Positions 26,179 through 33,871 of a stretch of DNA of 64,000 nt are shown one piece after another; positions within the stretch are counted from its first letter, which is position 1; the number at the start of each line of letters is the position of its first letter. Source of the stretch: Deltaproteobacteria bacterium (lineage in GTDB: Bacteria > Desulfobacterota > Desulfarculia > Adiutricales > Adiutricaceae); assembly GCA_031273455.1 (NCBI GenBank), contig JAISRZ010000092.1, forward strand, positions 1-64,000, read 5' to 3'. Position numbers and translations under genes: made by a program. Below the pieces are notes generated by a model. The model searched no databases. It was given only the letters and a program-made list of their open reading frames with translations, and had not been told where the DNA came from.

Positions 26179-27111
26179 GTGGACGAAATCATTGTCGCTA
26201 AAAGAAAGGCCGCCAAGCTTTCCATATTCTCCAACTCGGCCTTGATCGTCATTAAGCTCGTGGCCGGGTCGCTCACGGGCTCGGTGGCCATCATCTCCGA
26301 GGCCACCCACTCTTTTTTGGATTTAATGGCCGCCATGATGGCTTGGGGGGCGGTGCGGGTCTCGGATAGCCCCCCCGACTACGAGCATCCCTTTGGCCAC
26401 GGCAAAACGGAAAATATCTCGGCCTTGTTTGAGGCCATCCTCATCGTGGCTGGCGGGATTTTTATCCTCAAAGAAGCCATTATAGGGCTGATAAATGGCC
26501 GGGCCTTACCGGATCTAAAAGCTGGCTTAGGGGTCATGTTTTTATCGACCTTAACCAACTACTTTATCTCCCGGCGCTTGTTTAAAATCGGCCAAAAGAG
26601 CGGGTCCCAGGCTTTAACCGCTGACGCTTGGCACTTAAGAAGCGATGTCTACACTTCCTTAGGCATCTTCCTGGCTTTGCTGGTCATTGAGGCTGGCCGG
26701 TTTATTGACCCGAGCCTTGACCTTAACTTTGTGGACTCCTTGGCCGCGGCTTTGGTCTCGGTCTTGATCGTTAAAACCGGGGCGGTTTTGGGCTGGGACG
26801 CCTCCAAAGGCCTTTTGGACCATAGTCTGCCCCAGGCCGAATTAGGGATCATCGTGGAGACCATCCGGGAGCTTTACCCCCAGATCCGGGGCTTTCGGCG
26901 CTTAAGGACTCGGCGCTCGGGGCCTTATCGGGACATTCTGGTGGATATCTTGGTGGACGGGGAACTGTCCGTGGCCACGGCCCACGAGCTGGGGGTTAGG
27001 TTCTCCCTAAACTTAGCCGCGAAACTCCCCAAGACCAACGTCACTTTCCATTTAGAGCCCCTTAAACACCCCCGGCCCGAAGACGAGCCCGGGGCTAAAA
27101 CTTGCGGTTAA
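26179..27111 (+). CDS. Cation diffusion facilitator (CDF) family metal transporter
   Basis: 310 residues with about five or six hydrophobic segments. The CDF metal-site pairs are visible: ATHSFLDL in the second helix (S/H...D) and ADAWHLRSD in the fifth (HxxxD). The EHPFGHGKTENISAL loop and the C-terminal cytoplasmic ferredoxin-like domain (RTRRSGPYRDILVDILVDGE) are typical. It exports Zn2+, Fe2+ or related ions using a proton gradient; metal preference cannot be read with certainty. The start is GTG at 26179, and the end overlaps the frame of tsaD. Confidence 0.93.
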   Translation: MDEIIVAKRKAAKLSIFSNSALIVIKLVAGSLTGSVAIISEATHSFLDLMAAMMAWGAVRVSDSPPDYEHPFGHGKTENISALFEAILIVAGGIFILKEAIIGLINGRALPDLKAGLGVMFLSTLTNYFISRRLFKIGQKSGSQALTADAWHLRSDVYTSLGIFLALLVIEAGRFIDPSLDLNFVDSLAAALVSVLIVKTGAVLGWDASKGLLDHSLPQAELGIIVETIRELYPQIRGFRRLRTRRSGPYRDILVDILVDGELSVATAHELGVRFSLNLAAKLPKTNVTFHLEPLKHPRPEDEPGAKTCG

Positions 27112-27113
27112 AT

Positions 27114-28151
27114 ATGCTGGTCTTGGGTTTAGAGAGCTCTTGCGATGAAACGGCCGCGGCCATCGCCGCTAACGGGCGGGTGGTGGCCGAAAGCGTCCGC
27201 AGCCAAATCGATCTCCACCAAAAGTACGGCGGCGTGGTCCCAGAAATCGCTAGCCGAGCCCACCTAGAGGCGGTGGAGGATTTAGCCCAAGCGGTTTTGC
27301 GAAAAGCGGGGTTAAAGTTAGAAAATTTAGACGGTTTAGCCGTGACCTTAGGGCCAGGGTTAGTGGGGGCCCTCCTCGTGGCCGTCAACTTCGCCAAAGG
27401 CTTGGCCTTGGCCACTAAACTCCCCTTAACCGGGGTTAACCACGTTAAAGCCCACGCCCAAGCCCCCTTTCTGTACACGGACTCCCCTAACCCCCCAACC
27501 TTTCCCTACGTGGCCTTAGTGGCCTCCGGCGGGCACACCAGCCTCTTTCTAGTTGAGGACCACTTAAACTTAAAGGTTTTGGGCCAGACCTTAGACGACG
27601 CCGCTGGGGAAGCCTTTGATAAGTTCGCTAAACTATTGGGCTTAGGTTACCCGGGCGGGGCGGTGGTGGAAAAATTGGCGGCCAAAGGGCGTAAAGAGGC
27701 TTACCAGTTAGCTCGGCCCTTAATCCGCGAGGGCCTCAACTTTTCCTTTAGCGGCTTAAAGACCCAAGTTCGCCTTCTTTACGAGGCCGAAAACCTGGAT
27801 AACCGCCCCCATAACCACCCGGATCTGGCCAACCTCGCGGCCAGCTTTCAAGAGGCGGTCATTGAGGTCTTAGTCGCCAAGCTCTTGACCGCAGTCAAAA
27901 TGACCGGGGCCACCGGGGCGGTTTTGGCCGGCGGGGTGGCTTGCAATGGGGCTTTAAGAGAGGCGGCCCAAGTGGCTTTATCCCAAATAAACCGACCCTT
28001 ATGGACGAGCCCCGTTAAGTGGTGCGCGGACAATGGGGCCATGATCGCTTTTTTAGGGGCAAAGCAGTTGGAAAAGGGCCAAAACCTTTTGGATTTAGCC
28101 GCGGAGGCCCAACCCCGGTGGGCGGCGGATAGCCCCATGCCCACCCTATAA
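27114..28151 (+). CDS. tsaD: tRNA N6-adenosine threonylcarbamoyltransferase
   Basis: TsaD transfers the threonylcarbamoyl group to A37 of ANN-decoding tRNAs (t6A). The start ATG at 27114 gives the canonical N-terminus LVLGLESSCDETAAAI; a TTG at 27102 is open in frame but overlaps the CDF gene. Metal ligands sit at His110 and His114 (VNHVKAHAQ). Nucleotide-site motifs include VASGGHTSLFLVE, DDAAGEAFDKFAKLLGLGYPGG and GAVLAGGVACNGALREA. 345 residues is normal length. It is essential in most bacteria. Confidence 0.96.
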   Translation: MLVLGLESSCDETAAAIAANGRVVAESVRSQIDLHQKYGGVVPEIASRAHLEAVEDLAQAVLRKAGLKLENLDGLAVTLGPGLVGALLVAVNFAKGLALATKLPLTGVNHVKAHAQAPFLYTDSPNPPTFPYVALVASGGHTSLFLVEDHLNLKVLGQTLDDAAGEAFDKFAKLLGLGYPGGAVVEKLAAKGRKEAYQLARPLIREGLNFSFSGLKTQVRLLYEAENLDNRPHNHPDLANLAASFQEAVIEVLVAKLLTAVKMTGATGAVLAGGVACNGALREAAQVALSQINRPLWTSPVKWCADNGAMIAFLGAKQLEKGQNLLDLAAEAQPRWAADSPMPTL

Positions 28152-28215
28152 CAAACTTAATTTAAGACTAAACTTAGGCCTTAAACCCCTTATAAAGATC
28201 CTCAAGGAGAGCCCC

Positions 28216-29043
28216 CTGACCGCTAAGGCCCCGACCACGCCCCATAAGACCTTAAAGAGCTTAGGCTTAGCCCCGAGCCGCTTAAGGGGCCAGAACTTTT
28301 TAAAAGACCCCAACCTGGCCCGGCTTTTAGCCAAGGCTATCCTGGATTTAGGCGACAGCCAAATCGTTGAGATTGGCCCCGGGTTGGGGGCCTTAACCCG
28401 GCCCTTATTGGACGCTGGGGCCCGGGTTTTGGCGGTGGAGCTGGATCGGGGGTTAGCCGAGGCCCTTAATAGTTGGCCCGAGGCCCAGACCGAGCGCTTA
28501 AAGGTCATGAATCAAGATATTTTAACCACTAACCTATCGTCTTTAGGGGTCGGGCCCTTTACGGTGGCCGGAAACATCCCCTATAACCTGTCCACGCCCA
28601 TTTTGTTCTGGTTTTTAAACCAGATCCCCGAGGCTAAAGGTGGCGTTTTCACCTTGCAAAAAGAGATGGCCCAAAGTTTGCTCGCCAAGCCCGGGGACCG
28701 ACGTTACGGGCGCTTATCCGTGGCCATGTCCCTGTGGGCGGAGATCCGGCTAGTCTTAAACCTTAAGGCCACGGCCTTCCAGCCAGTCCCCAAAGTCGAA
28801 AGCGCGGCCGTAAGCTTAGTCCCCAAAACCCCGCCGCCAGTTTCTTTAGCCAACCTCGGGCGGTTCACGGCCAAAGCCTTTCACGCCCGCCGGAAAACCT
28901 TGGCCAATAACTTAATCGCGGGTTACGGCCCGGAAAAAGCCCAAGCCACGCTAAAGCATTTCCAGGTGGACCCGAAGATCCGGACGGAAAAGCTCCCCCC
29001 AGACCTCTTAGCCCAAATGGCCAAATACTTAGAGGAAGAGTAA
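28216..29043 (+). CDS. rsmA: 16S rRNA (adenine(1518)-N6/adenine(1519)-N6)-dimethyltransferase, probable CTG start
   Basis: RsmA (KsgA) dimethylates the two adenines in the 3' terminal loop of 16S rRNA. The protein contains SRLRGQNFLKDPNLA (substrate/SAM N-terminal block), VEIGPGLGALTRPLL (motif I), GNIPYNLSTPI (motif IV) and a C-terminal HARRKTLANNL region. An ATG, GTG or TTG in this frame is absent between the tsaD stop and 28384, and starting at 28384 would cut through motif I. A CTG at 28216 lies five bases after AAGGAGA and yields 275 residues, the usual family length, so non-AUG initiation is the best reading. Confidence 0.9.
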   Translation: MTAKAPTTPHKTLKSLGLAPSRLRGQNFLKDPNLARLLAKAILDLGDSQIVEIGPGLGALTRPLLDAGARVLAVELDRGLAEALNSWPEAQTERLKVMNQDILTTNLSSLGVGPFTVAGNIPYNLSTPILFWFLNQIPEAKGGVFTLQKEMAQSLLAKPGDRRYGRLSVAMSLWAEIRLVLNLKATAFQPVPKVESAAVSLVPKTPPPVSLANLGRFTAKAFHARRKTLANNLIAGYGPEKAQATLKHFQVDPKIRTEKLPPDLLAQMAKYLEEE

Positions 29044-29305
29044 ACAATAAGACTCTATTATTCTAAGTTAAGCCTATTTTCTGAAGCGATCCCCGGATTG
29101 GGGCCCCAGCGTTTCGCTAAGGTTAAAGGGTTAGCGTATTGCCCAAAACCCTAGATTATGGTAGCCTTACTCCCAAATTATCCCCCTAAGCTTAGAGCTT
29201 TTAGCTAGCCTTTCTAGGTTTTTGGCGTCTTTGGCCAAGGCTTAAAGGCTTAACCATAAACCCGGGGCCAGTTGACCCCAATCTCGCGTTGTTAAGAGGA
29301 TTACG

Positions 29306-29860
29306 GTGACCGAAAACGCCAGCCAGTTTTCAGCGGATCAGATTGAAGCCATCTTGGAGGAAACCTACGATAACTTGGGCGTCTTTGTCCGGGACACTGA
29401 GGTTAGCCCAGAGAATTCCGCCAAATACCAACCAGGTTTGATTTTCCGGGAAAAGGGGCTCACCTACGCCTCTTTTAGGGTGGGCGGCCTTGCTGCTAAC
29501 CATCGCTTTGTCATTTACTCCAACCACATGTTCCGAAAAACCCCGGACCCGCAAAACTACGGTCTCTTTCTGGCCGATAAGGGCGCGTTCTTTAAGGTCA
29601 TTGGCCGCCATGACGAGGAAGGCCATAGTTGGATCATCCTTTTGCACCTGCCGCCCGCCCCTTTCTGGAAGGTCTTTCAGGATCTAGAGTCGCCGGTGGA
29701 CGCGGACATGGTCACTAGCGTAGTGGATTTTCTAAAGGAAATGACCCGGAACCCACCCATCCCCGAACTGACCACCGAGGAGTGGGTCGATTCTTGCAAA
29801 TACCCCCTGGGGATTGACGATAACGGCTCTTTCTTTCCCTTGGAGGACGAAAAGGCCTAA
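29306..29860 (+). CDS. Conserved-looking cytoplasmic protein of unknown function
   Basis: 184 residues, GTG start at 29306 with AAGAGGA six bases upstream. It has no signal peptide or membrane segment. Composition is acidic with a compact alpha/beta look (GLTYASFRVGGLAANHRFVIYSNH, HSWIILLHLPPAPFWKVF, SPVDADMVTSVVDFLKEM). A strong terminator follows at 29874-29909. No family recognised; an immunity-, chaperone- or YbjN-like fold is conceivable but not supported. Confidence 0.7.
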   Translation: MTENASQFSADQIEAILEETYDNLGVFVRDTEVSPENSAKYQPGLIFREKGLTYASFRVGGLAANHRFVIYSNHMFRKTPDPQNYGLFLADKGAFFKVIGRHDEEGHSWIILLHLPPAPFWKVFQDLESPVDADMVTSVVDFLKEMTRNPPIPELTTEEWVDSCKYPLGIDDNGSFFPLEDEKA

Positions 29861-29873
29861 AAAGCCCTAACCT

Positions 29874-29909
29874 AAAAGCCCTTCTGAATTCACCAGAAGG
29901 GCTTTTTTT
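29874..29909 (+). terminator. Rho-independent terminator
   Basis: Perfect 11- to 13-bp stem (AAAAGCCCTTCTG with CAGAAGGGCTTTT) around a 7-nt loop, ending in a run of seven Ts. It lies 14 bases after the stop of the unknown gene. Confidence 0.9.
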
Positions 29910-30110
29910 CGGTAACTAAAGTCCAAGTTTTATTTTACGCGCGTAAATTGCGTTATCTTGGTTATGAGATACGCGATAACCACCCCAACCCGCAAATTTT
30001 AAAAGGCGATTGGTTGATTCCCTACGCTTTTCCAACTTTAACGCCTAGGTCCGTTCAACTAAGAAAAACCTTGGAATAAAGTCGCCTAGCGCGACTAAGC
30101 CCCTAAAATT

Positions 30111-30144
30111 AAAACCCCTTTCTGGATTAACAGATAAGGGCTTT
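30111..30144 (-). terminator. Rho-independent terminator of the trp operon
   Basis: On the minus strand, arms 30144-30131 and 30124-30111 form a 14-bp stem with one G.U pair and one mismatch around a 6-nt loop, ending in TTTT and followed by AATTTT. It is 61 bases past the trpA stop. Confidence 0.75.
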
Positions 30145-30204
30145 AGCCTTTCATCGTGACGGTTTTAACGACGATTTTAACGCGCCTTACTCCATCTTTA
30201 AGCC

Positions 30205-31035
30205 TTAGCTTTTCGGGTAATACTCTAACCAAGGAGCCATAAAGTCTTTAACCGCTCCCCCGTTTTCCAGGTGTTTAACTAGAGCGCTCCCAAAAATGAC
30301 CGCGTCCGGTAACCTAGATAACCCTTCCAATTGCTTAGGTTCCTTAACCCCAAAGCCCAAAGCCAAGGGCACGTCAAAGGCCGCCCTGGCCCTAGCCAAA
30401 GTGGCTTTAACCTCCAAGGGCAACCCGTCTCTGACCCCAGTCGTCCCCAAAACTGAAACCACGTAGACGTAACCCCGGGCCAGGCGGGCGTATTTTTCCA
30501 TCCTTTGAGAACTGACGTTGGGGCCCACTAAAACTATAAGATCAATCCCCACCTCGTCCAAAGAGACGTGAAAGGGCCCTGACTCCTCTAAAGGGACGTC
30601 CGGGATGATAACCCCGGCCACGGTCGGGGTCAGATCTTTGGCCAAGAGGCGTAAGCTAGCTAAAACCTTCTGGGACAAACTAGCCCCAGTGGCCCTTTCC
30701 CAAGCGTACTGAACTAAAGGGTTAGCGTAGCTCATTAAGACCACGGGGACTTTTAAGCTTATCTTGGCTAAACCCTCTAAGATCCAATCTAGGTCCACCC
30801 CGTTTAAGATAGCCCTTTGGCTGGCGGCGGCGATAACGGGCCCATCGGCCACGGGATCGGAAAAAGGGACCCCGACCTCAATGATATCCGCCCCGTTAGC
30901 CTCAAGCTCTTGTAAGCGTTCCCAGAAACAGTCGGGGCTAGGGCAGCCGGCGGTTAAAAAAGGCACCCGAGCCGGGCGCTTTTCCGCGGTGGCTTTAGCG
31001 ATGGCCGCGGTTAATCGCGAATCGCGCTCATACAT
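30205..31035 (-). CDS. trpA: Tryptophan synthase alpha chain
   Basis: Cleaves indole-3-glycerol phosphate to indole and glyceraldehyde 3-phosphate, passing indole to TrpB. The catalytic glutamate lies in DIIEVGVPFSDPVADGP, which also carries the second catalytic aspartate. PFLTAGCPSP, VLMSYANP and the phosphate-binding GFGVKEPKQ region are typical. 276 residues; last gene of the operon, 32 bases after trpB. Confidence 0.97.
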   Translation of the reverse strand: MYERDSRLTAAIAKATAEKRPARVPFLTAGCPSPDCFWERLQELEANGADIIEVGVPFSDPVADGPVIAAASQRAILNGVDLDWILEGLAKISLKVPVVLMSYANPLVQYAWERATGASLSQKVLASLRLLAKDLTPTVAGVIIPDVPLEESGPFHVSLDEVGIDLIVLVGPNVSSQRMEKYARLARGYVYVVSVLGTTGVRDGLPLEVKATLARARAAFDVPLALGFGVKEPKQLEGLSRLPDAVIFGSALVKHLENGGAVKDFMAPWLEYYPKS

Positions 31036-31067
31036 GGTTAAATCCCCTGGCCAACGGCCAATCGCGG

Positions 31068-32237
31068 TTAATCTTTAAGGGGTAAATTCCCCAAGACAAT
31101 GTCCAAGTCCTTATCGCCCCGTCCCGATAGACACAGCATAACTTCCGAGCCACGGTCGATCTTTTCGCGGTTGGCTAAAATCCAAGCTAAACCGTGGCTG
31201 GGCTCTAAGGCCGGTAAGATGCCCTCGGACCGGCTTAAGGCCATAAAAGCCGCCAAAGCCTCTTGATCGCTCGCCAGACCGTACTTAACCCGGCCAATGG
31301 CGTTTAAGTGAGCGTGCTCCGGGCCCACCGAGGGGTAATCCAACCCAGCGGAAATGGAGTGCGAGGGCAAAACTTGGCCTTTCGGCGTCTGGAGGAGCAT
31401 GGAGCGTTGACCGTGCAAAATACCGGGACGGCCAAGGTTTAAGGGGGCCGAGTTATAGCAACCCGGCTCCCCGGTCCCGGCGGCTTCCACGCCGACTAAA
31501 GCCACCTTATGGGGAATAAACTCGCTAAAAGCCCCAATGGCGTTGGACCCGCCGCCCACCGCCGCCACCACCAGATCCGGTAAGCGGCCAAGGGCTTTTA
31601 AATACTGCTCTTTAGCCTCTTGGCTGATTATGGCTTGAAAATATCTAACTAAGCTCGGAAACGGGTGGGGCCCGGCGGCGGTCCCAAAGCAGTAATGGGC
31701 GGTCTTTTGGTTGGTCAGCCAGTAGCGTAAGGCCTCGTTAATGGCGTCCTTTAAGGTCTTGGTGCCCTCCTCCACGGCCTCGACCCTGGCCCCTAAGATC
31801 CTCATGCGCTCGACGTTGACCCGTTGCCGCTCCACGTCCACCGCCCCCATGAAGATGGTGGCCGATAAACCTAAGCGAGCCGCCGCCGTGGCCGTGGCCA
31901 CCCCGTGTTGGCCAGCCCCGGTTTCGGCTAAGAGCTCGGTTTTGCCCATCCTTTTAGCTAACAAGGCTTGGCCTAAGGTGTTATTGATCTTATGGGCCCC
32001 GGTGAAAAGCAAATCCTCTCTTTTTAAGCGTAAGTTAAAACCCAAGTCCTGCGACAACCTAGGGCAAAGGGTCAAAGGGGTGGGCCGACCGGCGTAATCG
32101 CTTAAAAGCTCGGCCAATTCCGCCTTAAATGAGCTTTCCGTAAGGTAGGTCTCCATGGCCTCTTCCAGTTCCAAAAGCGGGGGCATTAAGACCTCGGGCA
32201 CGTACTGCCCGCCAAACTCGCCATAATAACCTTTCAT
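31068..32237 (-). CDS. trpB: Tryptophan synthase beta chain
   Basis: PLP-dependent condensation of indole with serine. The PLP lysine is in TGAHKINNTLGQA, the glutamate and glycine-rich AETGAGQHGVATA and AAVGGGSNAIGAF (phosphate loop) are intact. 389 residues, of the TrpB1 type that pairs with TrpA. It starts MKGYYGEFGGQYVPEVLMP, the normal N-terminus. Confidence 0.97.
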   Translation of the reverse strand: MKGYYGEFGGQYVPEVLMPPLLELEEAMETYLTESSFKAELAELLSDYAGRPTPLTLCPRLSQDLGFNLRLKREDLLFTGAHKINNTLGQALLAKRMGKTELLAETGAGQHGVATATAAARLGLSATIFMGAVDVERQRVNVERMRILGARVEAVEEGTKTLKDAINEALRYWLTNQKTAHYCFGTAAGPHPFPSLVRYFQAIISQEAKEQYLKALGRLPDLVVAAVGGGSNAIGAFSEFIPHKVALVGVEAAGTGEPGCYNSAPLNLGRPGILHGQRSMLLQTPKGQVLPSHSISAGLDYPSVGPEHAHLNAIGRVKYGLASDQEALAAFMALSRSEGILPALEPSHGLAWILANREKIDRGSEVMLCLSGRGDKDLDIVLGNLPLKD

Positions 32238-32274
32238 AAATATCCTTTACCCTAAAATAGTTCCTCAATCAGTC

Positions 32275-32928
32275 TTATAGCGCTCGAAAAGGCGAGCGGG
32301 CGATGGCTAAGACCCTTAAAGCCGTCTCGTCCTTTTGGCCTGGCGCGGTCTCCACCCCCGAGTTAAAGTCCAAGCCCCAAAGGTTGCGGTCTGGGCTGGG
32401 CCACAACTTGGAAAAATCCTGGACCGTTAAACCGCCGGCCAAAAAGTAAGGTTTGGGCGAGTTAAAGGTAGGATTCGCGATCTTCCGGCCATGGCCGCCT
32501 AAGTCTTTTCCAGCGTCCAAGAGATAAAAAAGAGCCCCGTTACGCCATACGGCCATTTCTTTTTCTAGAGCCCCGGGGGTGTCTTGGTCGCGCTCGGGCC
32601 AAAAAACCCGGATAACCTTATTGGGGCCAATGGCTTTAGCCACTTCTATCCCCTGGTCGCCGTGCAACTGGGCGAGATCGAGCTTAGCCTCGTCCATGAT
32701 GGCCAGGATCTCTTGGATATCGCTGGTCACAAAGACCCCCACCCTCAGCCGATCTTGGGTGTCAAAGGTCCGAACCACGGCTGGATCCACGTAGCGAGGG
32801 CTTTGTTTATGAAAGATAAACCCCAATAAATCCACCCCCAAGTCCACACACAGTTTGACCGCCGGGGCCGTGGTCAAACCACAGATCTTAATTAACGGTT
32901 TTAGTTCGCTAAGTCGCGCTCGAAGCAT
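32275..32928 (-). CDS. trpF: Phosphoribosylanthranilate isomerase
   Basis: Amadori rearrangement of phosphoribosylanthranilate. Catalytic cysteine in LIKICGLTTAPAV, the LLGFIFHKQSPRYV strand, and the catalytic aspartate in FYLLDAGKDLGGHGR, with the phosphate-binding AGGLTVQDF near the end. 217 residues; the first ~10 lie before the usual family start. Confidence 0.95.
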   Translation of the reverse strand: MLRARLSELKPLIKICGLTTAPAVKLCVDLGVDLLGFIFHKQSPRYVDPAVVRTFDTQDRLRVGVFVTSDIQEILAIMDEAKLDLAQLHGDQGIEVAKAIGPNKVIRVFWPERDQDTPGALEKEMAVWRNGALFYLLDAGKDLGGHGRKIANPTFNSPKPYFLAGGLTVQDFSKLWPSPDRNLWGLDFNSGVETAPGQKDETALRVLAIARSPFRAL

Positions 32929-32994
32929 GATATACCCAGAAATTTATTTTGTCCGAAAAAAATCTAATTAGGATCTTTTCCACCCTTATATTGA

Positions 32995-33798
32995 CTATAA
33001 GCTAGCCAAACCCGCTAGCAAACTAGCTAAAGCCTCTTGGGGGGATTCGGCTTTCATTAAGGCCGAGCCAAGCAAAGCCGCCCCAAAGCCGGCCTTTTGG
33101 ACCTTAACTAAGTCGTAAGCCGAGCTTAACCCACTGGCCGCGATCCAAAACTCCCCTTTTTGGGGCGGATTCTGAGTGATTAAGTTGATGGGCCCGTCTT
33201 TATCCACCTTTAAGGTTGCCAAATCCCGGGCGTTGACCTGGATAACCTTGGCCCCAGCGGCTCGGGCCACCGCCAGCTCCTCTAAGTTAAAAACCTCGAC
33301 CACTGGGGTTAAGGCGTAACTTTGGGCTAAGTCAATTAACGAGGCCAAAAACTGGGTTTCTGGGGTCAGCCGAACGATCAATAAGACCGCCGCGGCTAGG
33401 GTCCCCGCGGTCTCCATAACCTGCTCGGGAATAAAAATAAAGTCCTTTCTTAAGGTCGGCTTTAAGTTTTGGGCGATTTCCTTTAGATAGGCCAAACTCC
33501 CCTTAAAATAGGTCTCCTCGGTCAAAACGGAAATAGCGTCAGCTTTGGCGTAAGCTTTGGCCGCCGCCAGAGGCTCTAAAGTGAGCTTAAGGTCCCCTAA
33601 ACTGGGGGAGGCCCTTTTGTACTCGGCGATGACCGCTAAACCCCGCGCCTTTTGGCCCAGCTTTAGGCTGGCCAAAAAGTCGGGCCGCGCTAAAGGGGCC
33701 GGTAAAGACGGGGGATGGGCCTTTAAGCGGGCGATCTCTTCGGCTTTGGCCTTTCTAAACCTGGCTAAGCCTTCTTGACCTATAACGGCTTGACCCAT
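32995..33798 (-). CDS. trpC: Indole-3-glycerol phosphate synthase
   Basis: Ring closure and decarboxylation to indole-3-glycerol phosphate. Key blocks: VIAEYKRASPSLGDL (catalytic Lys and Glu), ISVLTEETYFKGSLAYL, LRKDFIFIPEQV, VIQVNARDLATL and the C-terminal AALLGSALMKAESP. 267 residues, stand-alone rather than fused to trpF. A very stable hairpin (33839-33865) lies just upstream, between trpGD and trpC. Confidence 0.96.
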   Translation of the reverse strand: MGQAVIGQEGLARFRKAKAEEIARLKAHPPSLPAPLARPDFLASLKLGQKARGLAVIAEYKRASPSLGDLKLTLEPLAAAKAYAKADAISVLTEETYFKGSLAYLKEIAQNLKPTLRKDFIFIPEQVMETAGTLAAAVLLIVRLTPETQFLASLIDLAQSYALTPVVEVFNLEELAVARAAGAKVIQVNARDLATLKVDKDGPINLITQNPPQKGEFWIAASGLSSAYDLVKVQKAGFGAALLGSALMKAESPQEALASLLAGLASL

Positions 33799-33838
33799 AA
33801 CGGCTCCTTAGCGGCTAAAAGATTAAGCGACCAGATCC

Positions 33839-33865
33839 CCCTGGGGGGCGAGGCGCCCCCCAGGG
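33839..33865 (-). promoter_or_regulatory. Perfect 12-bp GC hairpin between trpGD and trpC
   Basis: Arms CCCTGGGGGGCG (33839-33850) and CGCCCCCCAGGG (33854-33865) are perfect complements with a 3-nt loop, seven bases past the trpGD stop. There is no T-tract after it, so it looks like an intercistronic stabiliser or a partial terminator that would set the ratio of trpE/GD to trpC-A expression. Confidence 0.55.
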
Positions 33866-33871
33866 AAAAGT

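Larger units (their letters stand above)
29861..30204. other. Intergenic stretch between convergent units, two terminators
   Basis: 344 bases holding the plus-strand terminator at 29874-29909 and the minus-strand trp operon terminator at 30111-30144. Nothing else was recognised between them. Confidence 0.6.
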
